DNA of 5,060 nucleotides from an uncultured Mesorhizobium sp. (GTDB lineage: Bacteria > Pseudomonadota > Alphaproteobacteria > Rhizobiales > Rhizobiaceae), in contig CATMOC010000330.1 of NCBI GenBank assembly GCA_950071955.1, forward strand, positions 1 through 5,060, in the 5' to 3' direction. The notes below the pieces were generated by a model. It was given only the letters and a program-made list of their open reading frames with translations. It was not told the DNA's origin and did not search any database. The stretch's first letter is position 1, and each line of letters starts with the position of its first letter. Shown piece by piece: positions 1 through 5,060 of the stretch. A program made the position numbers and the translations under genes.

Positions 1-21
1 CTGTTCGACCCGCTCGAACAG
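1..21. terminator. Inverted repeat (8-bp arms) downstream of the sulfotransferase operon
   Basis: The arms ctgttcga and tcgaacag are perfect reverse complements separated by the five bases cccgc. The repeat touches the left edge, so the stem could be longer. It lies about 45 bases after the stop codon of the minus-strand sulfotransferase gene, where a terminator would be expected. No T-run follows in the visible part, so this could instead be a dyad in a neighbouring gene cut off by the edge. Confidence 0.3.
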
Positions 22-66
22 CACCCAGAGGCTACCTGCTCGCACGCACCGGGTCCGTGTAGAACC

Positions 67-681
67 CTACTGCCGCTCGAACCGGTAGCCAAACGCCTCG
101 ATGTCTTGTCGGCAGCGTCTGCCCACCTCCTCGGCCAGTTCCGACGAGTAGTAGGTGGAGTAGTGGGCGTGCTTCGACGCATTGACACGCTTCAAATCGA
201 GCCGTCTGCCAATCCTGTCCGCCAAGGCAGCATTGAGATCGTTCTCGAGACGCTCGAACCGTCCGACGAAATCGACGATCAGGTTGCCGGAGGTATCGGA
301 CAGGTACTCCTTCTGGCTTCGCTGGACAGATTTGGTGCCGTCGGTATCCACAACAGAGGCTTCCAGACGCACGAAATCTGTGAAGTCGCGGGTGTTGCGA
401 AGAACCATGGTCTGAAAACTATTCAAGCTCGCCCCTGCGTCGAACGCTGGCCGGAGTTGATCGATCATCGACCACCACGAAACCAGCCGGTCCCAGGGGT
501 TGCGGACGAACCCGAACTTGAAATACGCGTTCCATTTGGCCTCCCCCGCCGCCACCCTCAGTTGCGCCGCCGTATGGTGCTTGGTGGGATGTTCTATGGA
601 TTGTCCGAGCGCGAGGCTGACGGCATTTCCTCCCGTCTTCGCGATATGGACGAATATGAGCTTTTCCTGATCGATTATCAT
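67..681 (-). CDS. Sulfotransferase family protein (PAPS-dependent), 204 aa
   Basis: This is a probable cytoplasmic sulfotransferase that would move a sulfuryl group from PAPS to a hydroxyl or amino group of an unknown acceptor, perhaps a surface polysaccharide or other glycan. The 5'-phosphosulfate-binding loop is at residues 8-20 (LIFVHIAKTGGNA, with K15). The 3'-phosphate-binding motif is at 56-68 (FGFVRNPWDRLVS, with R60 and S68). Later segments are also typical: FVGRFERLENDL at 138-149, and a C-terminal stretch with NASKH, YYSSEL and DIEAFGYRFE. At 204 residues it is compact but looks complete. The ATG at 681 is chosen because the P-loop begins seven residues later and because it overlaps the upstream stop as ATGA, which suggests translational coupling. 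The open frame continues far upstream without recognisable protein. The sequence does not show the substrate. The family call is strong. Confidence 0.88.
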   Translation of the reverse strand: MIIDQEKLIFVHIAKTGGNAVSLALGQSIEHPTKHHTAAQLRVAAGEAKWNAYFKFGFVRNPWDRLVSWWSMIDQLRPAFDAGASLNSFQTMVLRNTRDFTDFVRLEASVVDTDGTKSVQRSQKEYLSDTSGNLIVDFVGRFERLENDLNAALADRIGRRLDLKRVNASKHAHYSTYYSSELAEEVGRRCRQDIEAFGYRFERQ

Positions 682-1148
682 GCAATCGCGATTCGCCTGG
701 CAAGAAACGTCGCCCGATGGCCTTCGGCATAGTCCTCGCATTGGGACAGGTCGCCGTGGCGCCAATCCAGCTCGGTCATGTCGTAGCCGACGCTCTTCAG
801 CATCTTGCGCAGCGCGCTTCGCGAGACGCGGCCTACGGGTACTTCGGTCGAGACATCTTTCCCGATCGGTATCGCGTTGCGCGGATCCTCGGGGCTTTCC
901 GCAAAGACTTCTATGACACTTTTTTCCGAAGGGCTGATCGCCGTTCTGACCTCCGGCGGGTTCAGCGCAAGATTCTGCTTGGACCGGCGCACAAAGCCAT
1001 CGGGATCCATGCTTACCTCGGACGCCGGGGCGAAAATCCGATCGTTCTCGACCAGAATATTCTGTCGACCGACCGCATAGGCAATCGAACGCATGACCGA
1101 AGACCCGGCGCATTTCGGTGCGTGGGCGAAAACGTTCAATTTGCGCAC
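678..1148 (-). CDS. Short protein with sulfotransferase-like P-loop, 156 aa
   Basis: The N-terminus (residues 5-20, LNVFAHAPKCAGSSVMR) closely resembles the 5'-phosphosulfate-binding loop of PAPS-dependent sulfotransferases (F-x-H-x-PK-x-AG-S/T-S). The remaining roughly 135 residues show no convincing RNPxxRxxS-type 3'-phosphate motif and none of the usual C-terminal landmarks; I do not recognise them. It may be a divergent, truncated or rearranged sulfotransferase, so catalysis cannot be assumed. The GTG at 1148 is chosen because it lies just before the P-loop and has an AGGG Shine-Dalgarno sequence seven bases upstream. The next in-frame ATG, at 1095, would remove the loop. The stop overlaps the start of the next gene as ATGA, so the two genes form an operon. 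The other minus-strand frames show no lost motif that would prove a frameshift. Confidence 0.62.
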   Translation of the reverse strand: MRKLNVFAHAPKCAGSSVMRSIAYAVGRQNILVENDRIFAPASEVSMDPDGFVRRSKQNLALNPPEVRTAISPSEKSVIEVFAESPEDPRNAIPIGKDVSTEVPVGRVSRSALRKMLKSVGYDMTELDWRHGDLSQCEDYAEGHRATFLARRIAIA

Positions 1149-1334
1149 TCTGGAACCCTGCCATCCGCATGAAGCCTGTCTCGGACTATCGCCCCGCGAG
1201 ACCTGGGGCAACACCTCACGAAGAACGCCAGCATGCCTGCGGAACGAACCTGCTCCGCGACCCAAGTTGGAAGAGGCCGTCTCAAGAACGATCTACGAGG
1301 CACTGCAAGAAGGGGATGTTCGGAGTACAGGTGG

Positions 1335-1365
1335 TTTTCGAGCGATCGGAGCGGCCCATCGAAAA
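1335..1365. repeat. Inverted repeat with 7-bp arms, possible operator
   Basis: ttttcga at 1335-1341 is the exact reverse complement of tcgaaaa at 1359-1365, with a 17-base spacer. The centre-to-centre distance of 24 bases is a little over two helical turns, so a dimeric regulator could bind both arms on the same face. The repeat is about 120 bases upstream of the HEPN start. An operator role is inferred; a 7-base match could be chance. Confidence 0.25.
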
Positions 1366-1368
1366 GCA

Positions 1369-1392
1369 CGGATTTCCGAGCTTCCGGATTTC
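1369..1392. repeat. Direct repeat cggatttc, two copies 16 bases apart
   Basis: cggatttc occurs at 1369-1376 and again at 1385-1392, separated by eight bases. It lies between the inverted repeat at 1335-1365 and the HEPN gene. It could be part of a regulatory site, but two copies of an 8-mer are weak evidence. Confidence 0.2.
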
Positions 1393-1487
1393 GGGCGCTC
1401 ACTCAGCCTCCGGCCGGGTAAGGTGTCGGGCGCGCCCCGATCGGCGCTGGATTCCCGGTAGAGGCGAGCGGCACGCGGACGGGTAGA

Positions 1488-2843
1488 GTGACGAAAGACG
1501 AGCTGATCGGCGAAATCATTGACGAGCTGCTGGCGATTAGCCGCGGCGCGCCTGCGGCCGAGAATTCCCTGTGGAGCATGCCGCCGTCGATCGCCCTTGA
1601 GGACGGCCGATCGCTGCTGATCAACGACCGGATCGAACTGCTGTTGAATAGCTACCAGAGGATCCTCGAGCAGAACGACGCCGACATCGCGCGATCCTAT
1701 TCTCGGAAGGAATTCGGCAAAGTGGTCGCGAAGGCCTTCGGCGCCGTGCTGGCGTCGATTGACCTGGACGATGATCGCGCGGAGAACATCAGGACAGTGA
1801 AGGCAGCGGTCGGCCTGTCGCTGACCGAAACGACAGCTCACCCGCAGCCGGCGCGCGACCTGGTATTCGGCTGTGATCTCTTTGCGGAGCCCGTAGCGGC
1901 GATCGAGATCGGTCCCGTCCGGATCGAGGACCGCGGCGAGTGGCTGGACCGAATGTCGGCGTCGGCAGCCTTCTCCGCCGCCGCGGCACGGCGGATCGCA
2001 CGACGTTGGTCAGGACTGCCGATCGGGCGCAGGAAGGGCTCCGTCGACAGCATGTGGGAGCGAGTAGCCCTCGATGTCATTGGAGAGTGCAAGACGGTCT
2101 GCACCGTCTCGGTTCGATCGATGTCCCCTAGCATGGCCGAGGCGCGAGCCTCGACAGCCGCGCGCATGTCGCTCGCGGCTGTCAGCCTGCTCTGGCAGAA
2201 GCCATCCGACGCGCTTTGGGGGATCGGCCTCGCCTACGATCATGGGCGGAACCATCATCGAGAGACGATCGTCCTGATCGACGGTAAGTTTGCGGCTTCA
2301 AACCACACGCTGGCGCGGCTCCCTGCGATCGAAGCGGCGAAATGGAAGGATCACTACGAGCGCGATGAATGGTTCTTCAATGTGATCGGCGAGATGTTTG
2401 CCGAGTACCTTCACGTCGCCAGCTCGTCGCGGCCGCGCATGATGAGCGCCCTGTTCCATAGCCTGTGGTGGTTCCAGCAGGCCTGCGTCGAGCATTCCCC
2501 CCTGCTGGCCTCCATCAAGCACGCGGCGGCGATCGAGGCGCTGGCGGGGGGACGGGAGAAGCAGGGGATTTTGGAGCTGCTTACCGCGCGGCTGTCCTTC
2601 GACCGGAAGGGGCAGGCCTTCAAGGATGGAACCACCCTCGACCAGTTCATCGAGCAGCTTTACGGCGTGGCGCGGAGCCAGACCCTCCATGGCACGAACG
2701 TCCGGCATGCCGAGGACTGGAGCCGGCTTCAGGCGCGATCAGAGCAGATCGCCCGCCTGGCGCTACGGAGCGTCACGCACTGGCTGTCAAGACATCCGGG
2801 GATCGATGGTCCGGCCGCCCTCCGATCCAACGCCAATCACTGA
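1488..2843 (+). CDS. ApeA-like HEPN domain protein, putative ribonuclease/defence effector, 451 aa
   Basis: The C-terminal part, about residues 318-436, looks like an ApeA-type HEPN domain. It is a helix-rich segment (ALFHSLWWFQQA at 321-332, HAAAIEALAG at 345-354) followed by LYGVARSQTLHGTN at 391-404. This holds the R-x4-H motif (R396, H401) followed by glycine, which in this group reads LY..RS...HG. HEPN proteins of this kind act as metal-independent RNases in toxin-antitoxin and abortive phage defence systems. The N-terminal 300 residues are less familiar. They include a segment at 127-154 (FGCDLF...IEIGPVRIEDRGEWL) that resembles the beta-rich N-terminal part of ApeA-like proteins and might sense the trigger. 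No signal peptide or membrane segment is seen. The GTG at 1488 is the only standard in-frame start after the TAA at 1419 and before residue 31. Its ribosome site (ggacggg) is weak. The gene stands alone with no antitoxin gene beside it. The family call is from motif recognition; the defence role is inferred. Confidence 0.7.
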   Translation: MTKDELIGEIIDELLAISRGAPAAENSLWSMPPSIALEDGRSLLINDRIELLLNSYQRILEQNDADIARSYSRKEFGKVVAKAFGAVLASIDLDDDRAENIRTVKAAVGLSLTETTAHPQPARDLVFGCDLFAEPVAAIEIGPVRIEDRGEWLDRMSASAAFSAAAARRIARRWSGLPIGRRKGSVDSMWERVALDVIGECKTVCTVSVRSMSPSMAEARASTAARMSLAAVSLLWQKPSDALWGIGLAYDHGRNHHRETIVLIDGKFAASNHTLARLPAIEAAKWKDHYERDEWFFNVIGEMFAEYLHVASSSRPRMMSALFHSLWWFQQACVEHSPLLASIKHAAAIEALAGGREKQGILELLTARLSFDRKGQAFKDGTTLDQFIEQLYGVARSQTLHGTNVRHAEDWSRLQARSEQIARLALRSVTHWLSRHPGIDGPAALRSNANH

Positions 2844-2859
2844 GGATATGCAGGACCGA

Positions 2860-2873
2860 TCACGTTCACGTGA
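2860..2873. terminator. Small hairpin just after the HEPN gene, weak terminator candidate
   Basis: tcacgt at 2860-2865 and acgtga at 2868-2873 form a perfect inverted repeat, giving a 5-bp stem with the four-base loop ttca. It starts 17 bases after the HEPN stop codon, a good place for a terminator, but the stem is short and no T-run follows. Confidence 0.25.
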
Positions 2874-2890
2874 GGCGAGAAGTCTAAAGT

Positions 2891-2911
2891 GTGCCTAGAC
2901 GGTGCCTACAC
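2891..2911. repeat. Tandem direct repeat gtgcctaSac, 11-base period
   Basis: gtgcctagac at 2891-2900 and gtgcctacac at 2902-2911 match at nine of ten positions with an 11-base period, one helical turn. They lie about 70 bases from the 3' end of tRNA-Arg, in the gap between the HEPN gene and the tRNA. They may be arm-type recombinase sites or remnants of a lost integrase region. That reading is inference from position. Confidence 0.3.
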
Positions 2912-2958
2912 GGATGATTTTCCGCGCACTTGACGCACTCGCGTTCGGCCCAAAACCA

Positions 2959-2970
2959 ATTGAATTCAAT
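2959..2970. repeat. 12-bp perfect palindrome attgaattcaat beside tRNA-Arg
   Basis: This is an AT-rich perfect palindrome that starts nine bases after the encoded CCA end of tRNA-Arg. It stands out in a GC-rich setting. It could be a protein-binding site, part of an integration junction, or a weak hairpin in the tRNA 3' trailer. It is followed on the minus strand by a short T-containing stretch (ttggttttgg), so a weak tRNA terminator is possible. Confidence 0.3.
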
Positions 2971-2979
2971 GCGATACGT

Positions 2980-3056
2980 TGGCGATCCCGGCAGGATTCG
3001 AACCTGCGACCATCGGCTTAGAAGGCCGGTGCTCTATCCAGCTGAGCTACGGGACC
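2980..3056 (-). tRNA. tRNA-Arg (anticodon TCT)
   Basis: The full 77-base cloverleaf can be folded by eye. The acceptor stem is GGTCCCG/CGGGATC with a G2-T71 wobble, the D arm is GCTC/GAGC, the anticodon loop is CTTCTAA with TCT at 3022-3020, and the T arm is GCAGG-TTCGAAT-CCTGC, followed by discriminator G and an encoded CCA. It reads AGA/AGG arginine codons. The outermost anticodon-stem pair (27-43) is C-A, a mismatch. Its 3' end points into the accessory half of the window, so it is a possible integration target. Confidence 0.97.
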
Positions 3057-3060
3057 GGCG

Positions 3061-3079
3061 GTCCGGCGCGGCGCCGGAC
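3061..3079 (-). terminator. GC-rich hairpin between the complex I subunit gene and tRNA-Arg
   Basis: gtccggcgc and gcgccggac are perfect reverse complements around a single central base. This realistically gives a 7-bp stem with a five-base loop. The hairpin starts 18 bases after the stop codon of the minus-strand complex I subunit gene and ends four bases before the 5' end of tRNA-Arg. No T-run follows, so it may be a factor-assisted terminator or a barrier to exonucleases, or a processing signal if the transcript runs into the tRNA. Confidence 0.5.
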
Positions 3080-3097
3080 GGGTGTTCGTGAGGACGC

Positions 3098-3403
3098 TCA
3101 GTGCGTCCAGGGAATCTTTCGGTCATAACGGAAATTGTCCGAATAGGAAATCTGGCGGCGCTTGATCTCCTTCGGCTCCTGGACCCGGAAGGCGAGCCCC
3201 TGCTTCCTGGCATAGGCGACCGCCTCCTCCCTCGTGTCGAAGACCAGGCGGATCTGGCTCTTCATGTCGCCGGAGGTCGTGTAGCCCATCAGCGGATCGA
3301 TCTTCTTGGGCTGCTCGGGATCGAATTCCAGCACCCAGCGGCCGGTCTTGGCCTTGCCCGACTGCATGGCGGTTCTGGCTGGACTGTAGATGAGGGCTGA
3401 CAT
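3098..3403 (-). CDS. NADH-ubiquinone oxidoreductase (complex I) accessory subunit, NDUFS4 type, 101 aa
   Basis: This is the small alphaproteobacterial relative of the mitochondrial complex I subunit NDUFS4 (the family is also labelled ETC_C1_NDUFA4). It is a peripheral, cytoplasm-facing accessory protein of respiratory complex I that helps assembly or stability. Recognisable parts are W23-LEF, DPLMGYTTSGD at 36-46, the IRLVFDTREEAVAYARKQGL block at 51-70, and the conserved ending with KRRQISYSDNF and IPWTH. About 100 residues is the usual length in this group. The ATG at 3403 has a good AAAGGA ribosome site with about six bases of spacing. The frame runs upstream through tRNA-Pro, so a longer start is not credible. 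The gene lies between two tRNA genes on the same strand, 64 bases after tRNA-Pro, and may share its transcript. The nuo operon is not in this window. Confidence 0.93.
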   Translation of the reverse strand: MSALIYSPARTAMQSGKAKTGRWVLEFDPEQPKKIDPLMGYTTSGDMKSQIRLVFDTREEAVAYARKQGLAFRVQEPKEIKRRQISYSDNFRYDRKIPWTH

Positions 3404-3467
3404 GGTCGATCCTTTCGCTAGCTCGCAAGAGCGTCCGCACCCGGACCGAGGCCCGGCGCGCGGCGGC

Positions 3468-3544
<77 letters not shown>

Positions 3545-3563
3545 ACGTCCGCCTAGGAGGCGT

Positions 3564-3592
3564 GGGATACACAGGAAGGCCGCGAGCCGCAA
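3564..3592 (-). promoter_or_regulatory. Probable promoter of tRNA-Pro
   Basis: On the minus strand TTGCGG (3592-3587) and TATCCC (3569-3564) are separated by exactly 17 bases and resemble sigma-70 -35 and -10 boxes, each with its conserved first three bases. Transcription would begin roughly a dozen bases before the mature tRNA-Pro 5' end. The boxes are imperfect, but position and spacing fit. Confidence 0.4.
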
Positions 3593-3617
3593 CTGTTTTG
3601 CAGTCCACCGGCACGCT

Positions 3618-4325
3618 TCAAAGTTCGAACTCGCCCTGGCCCTGGTCCATCGCGGTCACCACCTGCGCGGCCAGCCCGCGGGTGATGCGGGACTTCTGCT
3701 CGAGGGCGGCGCGATCGAGCTTCTCCACCACGCGGCCCGCGGTGGAAAGCGAACGCTCCATGCGCGAGACGAGGTAACTCACCACATGGGCCTCCACGTC
3801 GAGTTGGCGGTCGGCGAAGAGCTTGGTGATGACGCCGGCGAGCAGCATGTCGTCCGGTTCACCGATCTCGACGACCGTCGCAGCCTTCAGGCGGGATTCC
3901 AGATCGGGGAGCGAGACGCCCCAGGCAAGCGGGAAAGTGCGCGACGTCATCAACAGGAAGGAATTCGCCGCACGGACCGAGTTGATGAGATGAAACAGCG
4001 CCGTCTGGTCAAAGCCTCGCGCCTCGACGCCGTCGATAAGGACCGGGCGGCCCGCCTCCGCGACCTGGCAGGCTAGGCCGAGCCCTTCAAGCGGTATGCG
4101 CTGCGCGTCGGCCGCCTCGGCCCAGACCGCGCCCAGGTGCGTCTTGCCCGATCCGGTCGGCCCCGCCAGGATGACGACCGGAGAGGGCCAGTCGGGCCAT
4201 CGGTCGATCGCCGCCACCGCCTTGGCGTTGGCCGGGGAAACCACCAGGCTGTCGCGCGAGAACTCGGCATGGTGCCCGAGGTCGAGCGGCAACTGCCGCG
4301 GGTTCGCCTTTGCTTTCACCGACAT
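3618..4325 (-). CDS. hdaA: HdaA, DnaA-related regulatory inactivator of replication initiation, 235 aa
   Basis: HdaA is an AAA+ protein related to the DnaA ATPase domain. Held to DNA by the sliding clamp, it stimulates hydrolysis of DnaA-bound ATP after initiation and so prevents over-replication. The N-terminal QLPLDL at 11-16 fits a beta-clamp-binding motif. Walker A is GPTGSGKT at 55-62. Walker B is VLID at 95-98, with glycine where DnaA has a second acidic residue, a relaxed form also known in Hda proteins. A sensor-1 segment (FLLMTSR) is at 123-129, a candidate arginine finger at R145 in LESR, and a sensor-2-like AGRVVEKLDR at 196-205. There is no DNA-binding domain IV, and the length fits HdaA. 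The ATG at 4325 is the start nearest the clamp motif; the frame runs upstream into the permease gene without HdaA-like sequence. It begins four bases after the permease stop, suggesting co-transcription. Confidence 0.9.
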   Translation of the reverse strand: MSVKAKANPRQLPLDLGHHAEFSRDSLVVSPANAKAVAAIDRWPDWPSPVVILAGPTGSGKTHLGAVWAEAADAQRIPLEGLGLACQVAEAGRPVLIDGVEARGFDQTALFHLINSVRAANSFLLMTSRTFPLAWGVSLPDLESRLKAATVVEIGEPDDMLLAGVITKLFADRQLDVEAHVVSYLVSRMERSLSTAGRVVEKLDRAALEQKSRITRGLAAQVVTAMDQGQGEFEL

Positions 4326-4329
4326 GGCA

Positions 4330-5060
4330 TCAATCCGGGCGCCGGACGGGCACGATGACCGGATCGTGCCCGCGATACATCGGCGATTCCAGATACCGCG
4401 ACAGAGCGAAGCGCACCAGCACCGCGACAGCCGCGGCCGCCGGCACGGCGAGCAGCAGGCCGACGAAGCCGAACAGCGATCCGAAGGCGAAGAGCGCGAA
4501 CATGAGCCAGACCGGATGCAAGTTGACGCTGCGACCGACCAGCTTGGGCTGCAGGATGTTGCCCTCGATGAACTGGCCCGCGAAGAAGATGCCGGCCACG
4601 ATGGCGACCATGATCCAGTCGGGCCAGAACTGCACGAAGGCCACGCCCACCGACAGGACAAGACCGACCAGCGAGCCGATGTATGGAACGAAGCTGATCA
4701 GGCCCGCGACCAGCCCGATCAGCAGCCCGAAGTTCAGCCCCGCCGCCGTCAGCGCCACCGCATAGAGGACGCCGAGGATGATGCAGAGCGTGCCCTGCCC
4801 GCGCAGGAAGCCGGCGGTCGACAGGTTGATCTCGGTCGCCAGGCGACGGACCGTGCCGAGATGTTCGCGGGGGATCCAGTTGTCGACGGTCGCCACCATG
4901 CGGTCCCAGTCGAGCAGCATGTAGAAGGCCACCACCGGCGTCACGACGAACAGGCCGGCGATGCTGAAAATGGCAACCCCCGAACTCCAGATCGACTGAA
5001 AAACGGTGGTGAAGAAGCCCACGCCCGACGTCAGCAGCGAATTGAGGCCGTCACGCAGGC
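4330..5060 (-). CDS. AI-2E family transporter (PerM-like), C-terminal part
   Basis: This is a multi-pass inner-membrane protein of the AI-2E transporter/PerM family (PF01594). Members are annotated as autoinducer exporters or permeases, but most, probably including this one, have no proven substrate. The visible 242 residues end the protein; the frame stays open to the right edge, so roughly 110-140 N-terminal residues lie outside. Hallmarks seen are the hydrophobic VVTPVVAFYMLLDWDRM segment, FLRGQGT, the FVPYIGS motif, FIEGNILQPKLVG, and LHPVWLMFALFAFGSLFGFVGLLLAVP, then a short tail ending YLESPMYRG. At least five membrane-spanning stretches are visible. It is directly upstream of hdaA with a four-base gap; this pairing is common in rhizobial genomes and does not by itself imply a shared function. 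Confidence 0.93.
   Translation of the reverse strand, partial: LRDGLNSLLTSGVGFFTTVFQSIWSSGVAIFSIAGLFVVTPVVAFYMLLDWDRMVATVDNWIPREHLGTVRRLATEINLSTAGFLRGQGTLCIILGVLYAVALTAAGLNFGLLIGLVAGLISFVPYIGSLVGLVLSVGVAFVQFWPDWIMVAIVAGIFFAGQFIEGNILQPKLVGRSVNLHPVWLMFALFAFGSLFGFVGLLLAVPAAAAVAVLVRFALSRYLESPMYRGHDPVIVPVRRPD

Larger units (their letters stand above)
1149..1487. other. Divergent intergenic region, 339 bases, no credible gene
   Basis: This stretch separates the minus-strand sulfotransferase operon from the plus-strand HEPN gene and so must hold, or lie close to, both promoters. Short open frames cross it on both strands, but none has a plausible start together with recognisable protein. I found no convincing -35/-10 pair. 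The clearest structures are the inverted repeat at 1335-1365 and the short direct repeat at 1369-1392, both on the HEPN side. In the HEPN frame a TAA at 1419 blocks any longer N-terminus. Confidence 0.5.

Noticed and set aside
106..732. Long plus-strand open frame, in fact open from the left edge
   Set aside because: It is antisense to the sulfotransferase gene, whose protein matches the family motifs from end to end. The plus-strand translation shows no recognisable domain and is explained by the GC-rich codon pattern.
682..1170. Upstream extension of the sulfotransferase frame to 367 residues
   Set aside because: The extra residues are rich in Arg, Ala and Gly, with no sulfotransferase features. 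They overlap the P-loop gene in another frame and are not needed: the ATG at 681 sits seven residues before the P-loop.
1..2979. CRISPR array, insertion sequence or integrase gene in the accessory half
   Set aside because: No regularly spaced repeats, no transposase or recombinase motifs, and no terminal inverted repeats were seen.
4326..4661. N-terminal extension of HdaA to 347 residues
   Set aside because: The extension is a shadow of the permease gene in another frame, very rich in Ser, Arg and Cys. The clamp motif fits a start at 4325.

Overview
The window has high GC and most likely comes from an alphaproteobacterium of the order Hyphomicrobiales (Rhizobiales), perhaps a Mesorhizobium-like member of the Phyllobacteriaceae. 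The evidence is an AI-2E/PerM-type permease directly followed by a DnaA-related HdaA protein, a small NDUFS4-type complex I subunit, and two tRNA genes with encoded CCA ends. The placement is an inference from gene content; no 16S or other marker gene is present.

Right half (about 2980-5060), a conserved core block all on the minus strand. Read in transcription order from the right edge, it holds the C-terminal two thirds of an AI-2E family permease (5' end outside the window), then hdaA only 4 bases later, then tRNA-Pro(TGG) behind a plausible promoter of its own, the 101-residue complex I accessory subunit, a strong GC hairpin, and tRNA-Arg(TCT). HdaA carries an N-terminal clamp-binding motif and an AAA+ core. 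It should act in regulatory inactivation of DnaA.

Left half (about 1-2979), which looks accessory. It begins exactly on the 3' side of tRNA-Arg, the usual position of an integrated element, although no integrase or duplicated tRNA end is visible. Next to the tRNA, on the plus strand, is a 451-residue protein whose C-terminal part looks like an ApeA-type HEPN domain, with an R-x4-H ribonuclease motif (R396, H401) in an LY..ARS...HG setting. This makes it a candidate single-gene anti-phage or abortive-infection effector. It is divergent, across a 339-base gap, from a two-gene minus-strand operon joined by an ATGA overlap. The first gene of that operon is a 156-residue protein with a sulfotransferase-like P-loop but no recognisable second PAPS-binding motif. 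The second is a compact sulfotransferase of 204 residues with both motifs.

The most interesting items are the HEPN protein at the tRNA boundary and the coupled pair of a P-loop-only protein with a complete sulfotransferase. The rest of the window is ordinary core genome.
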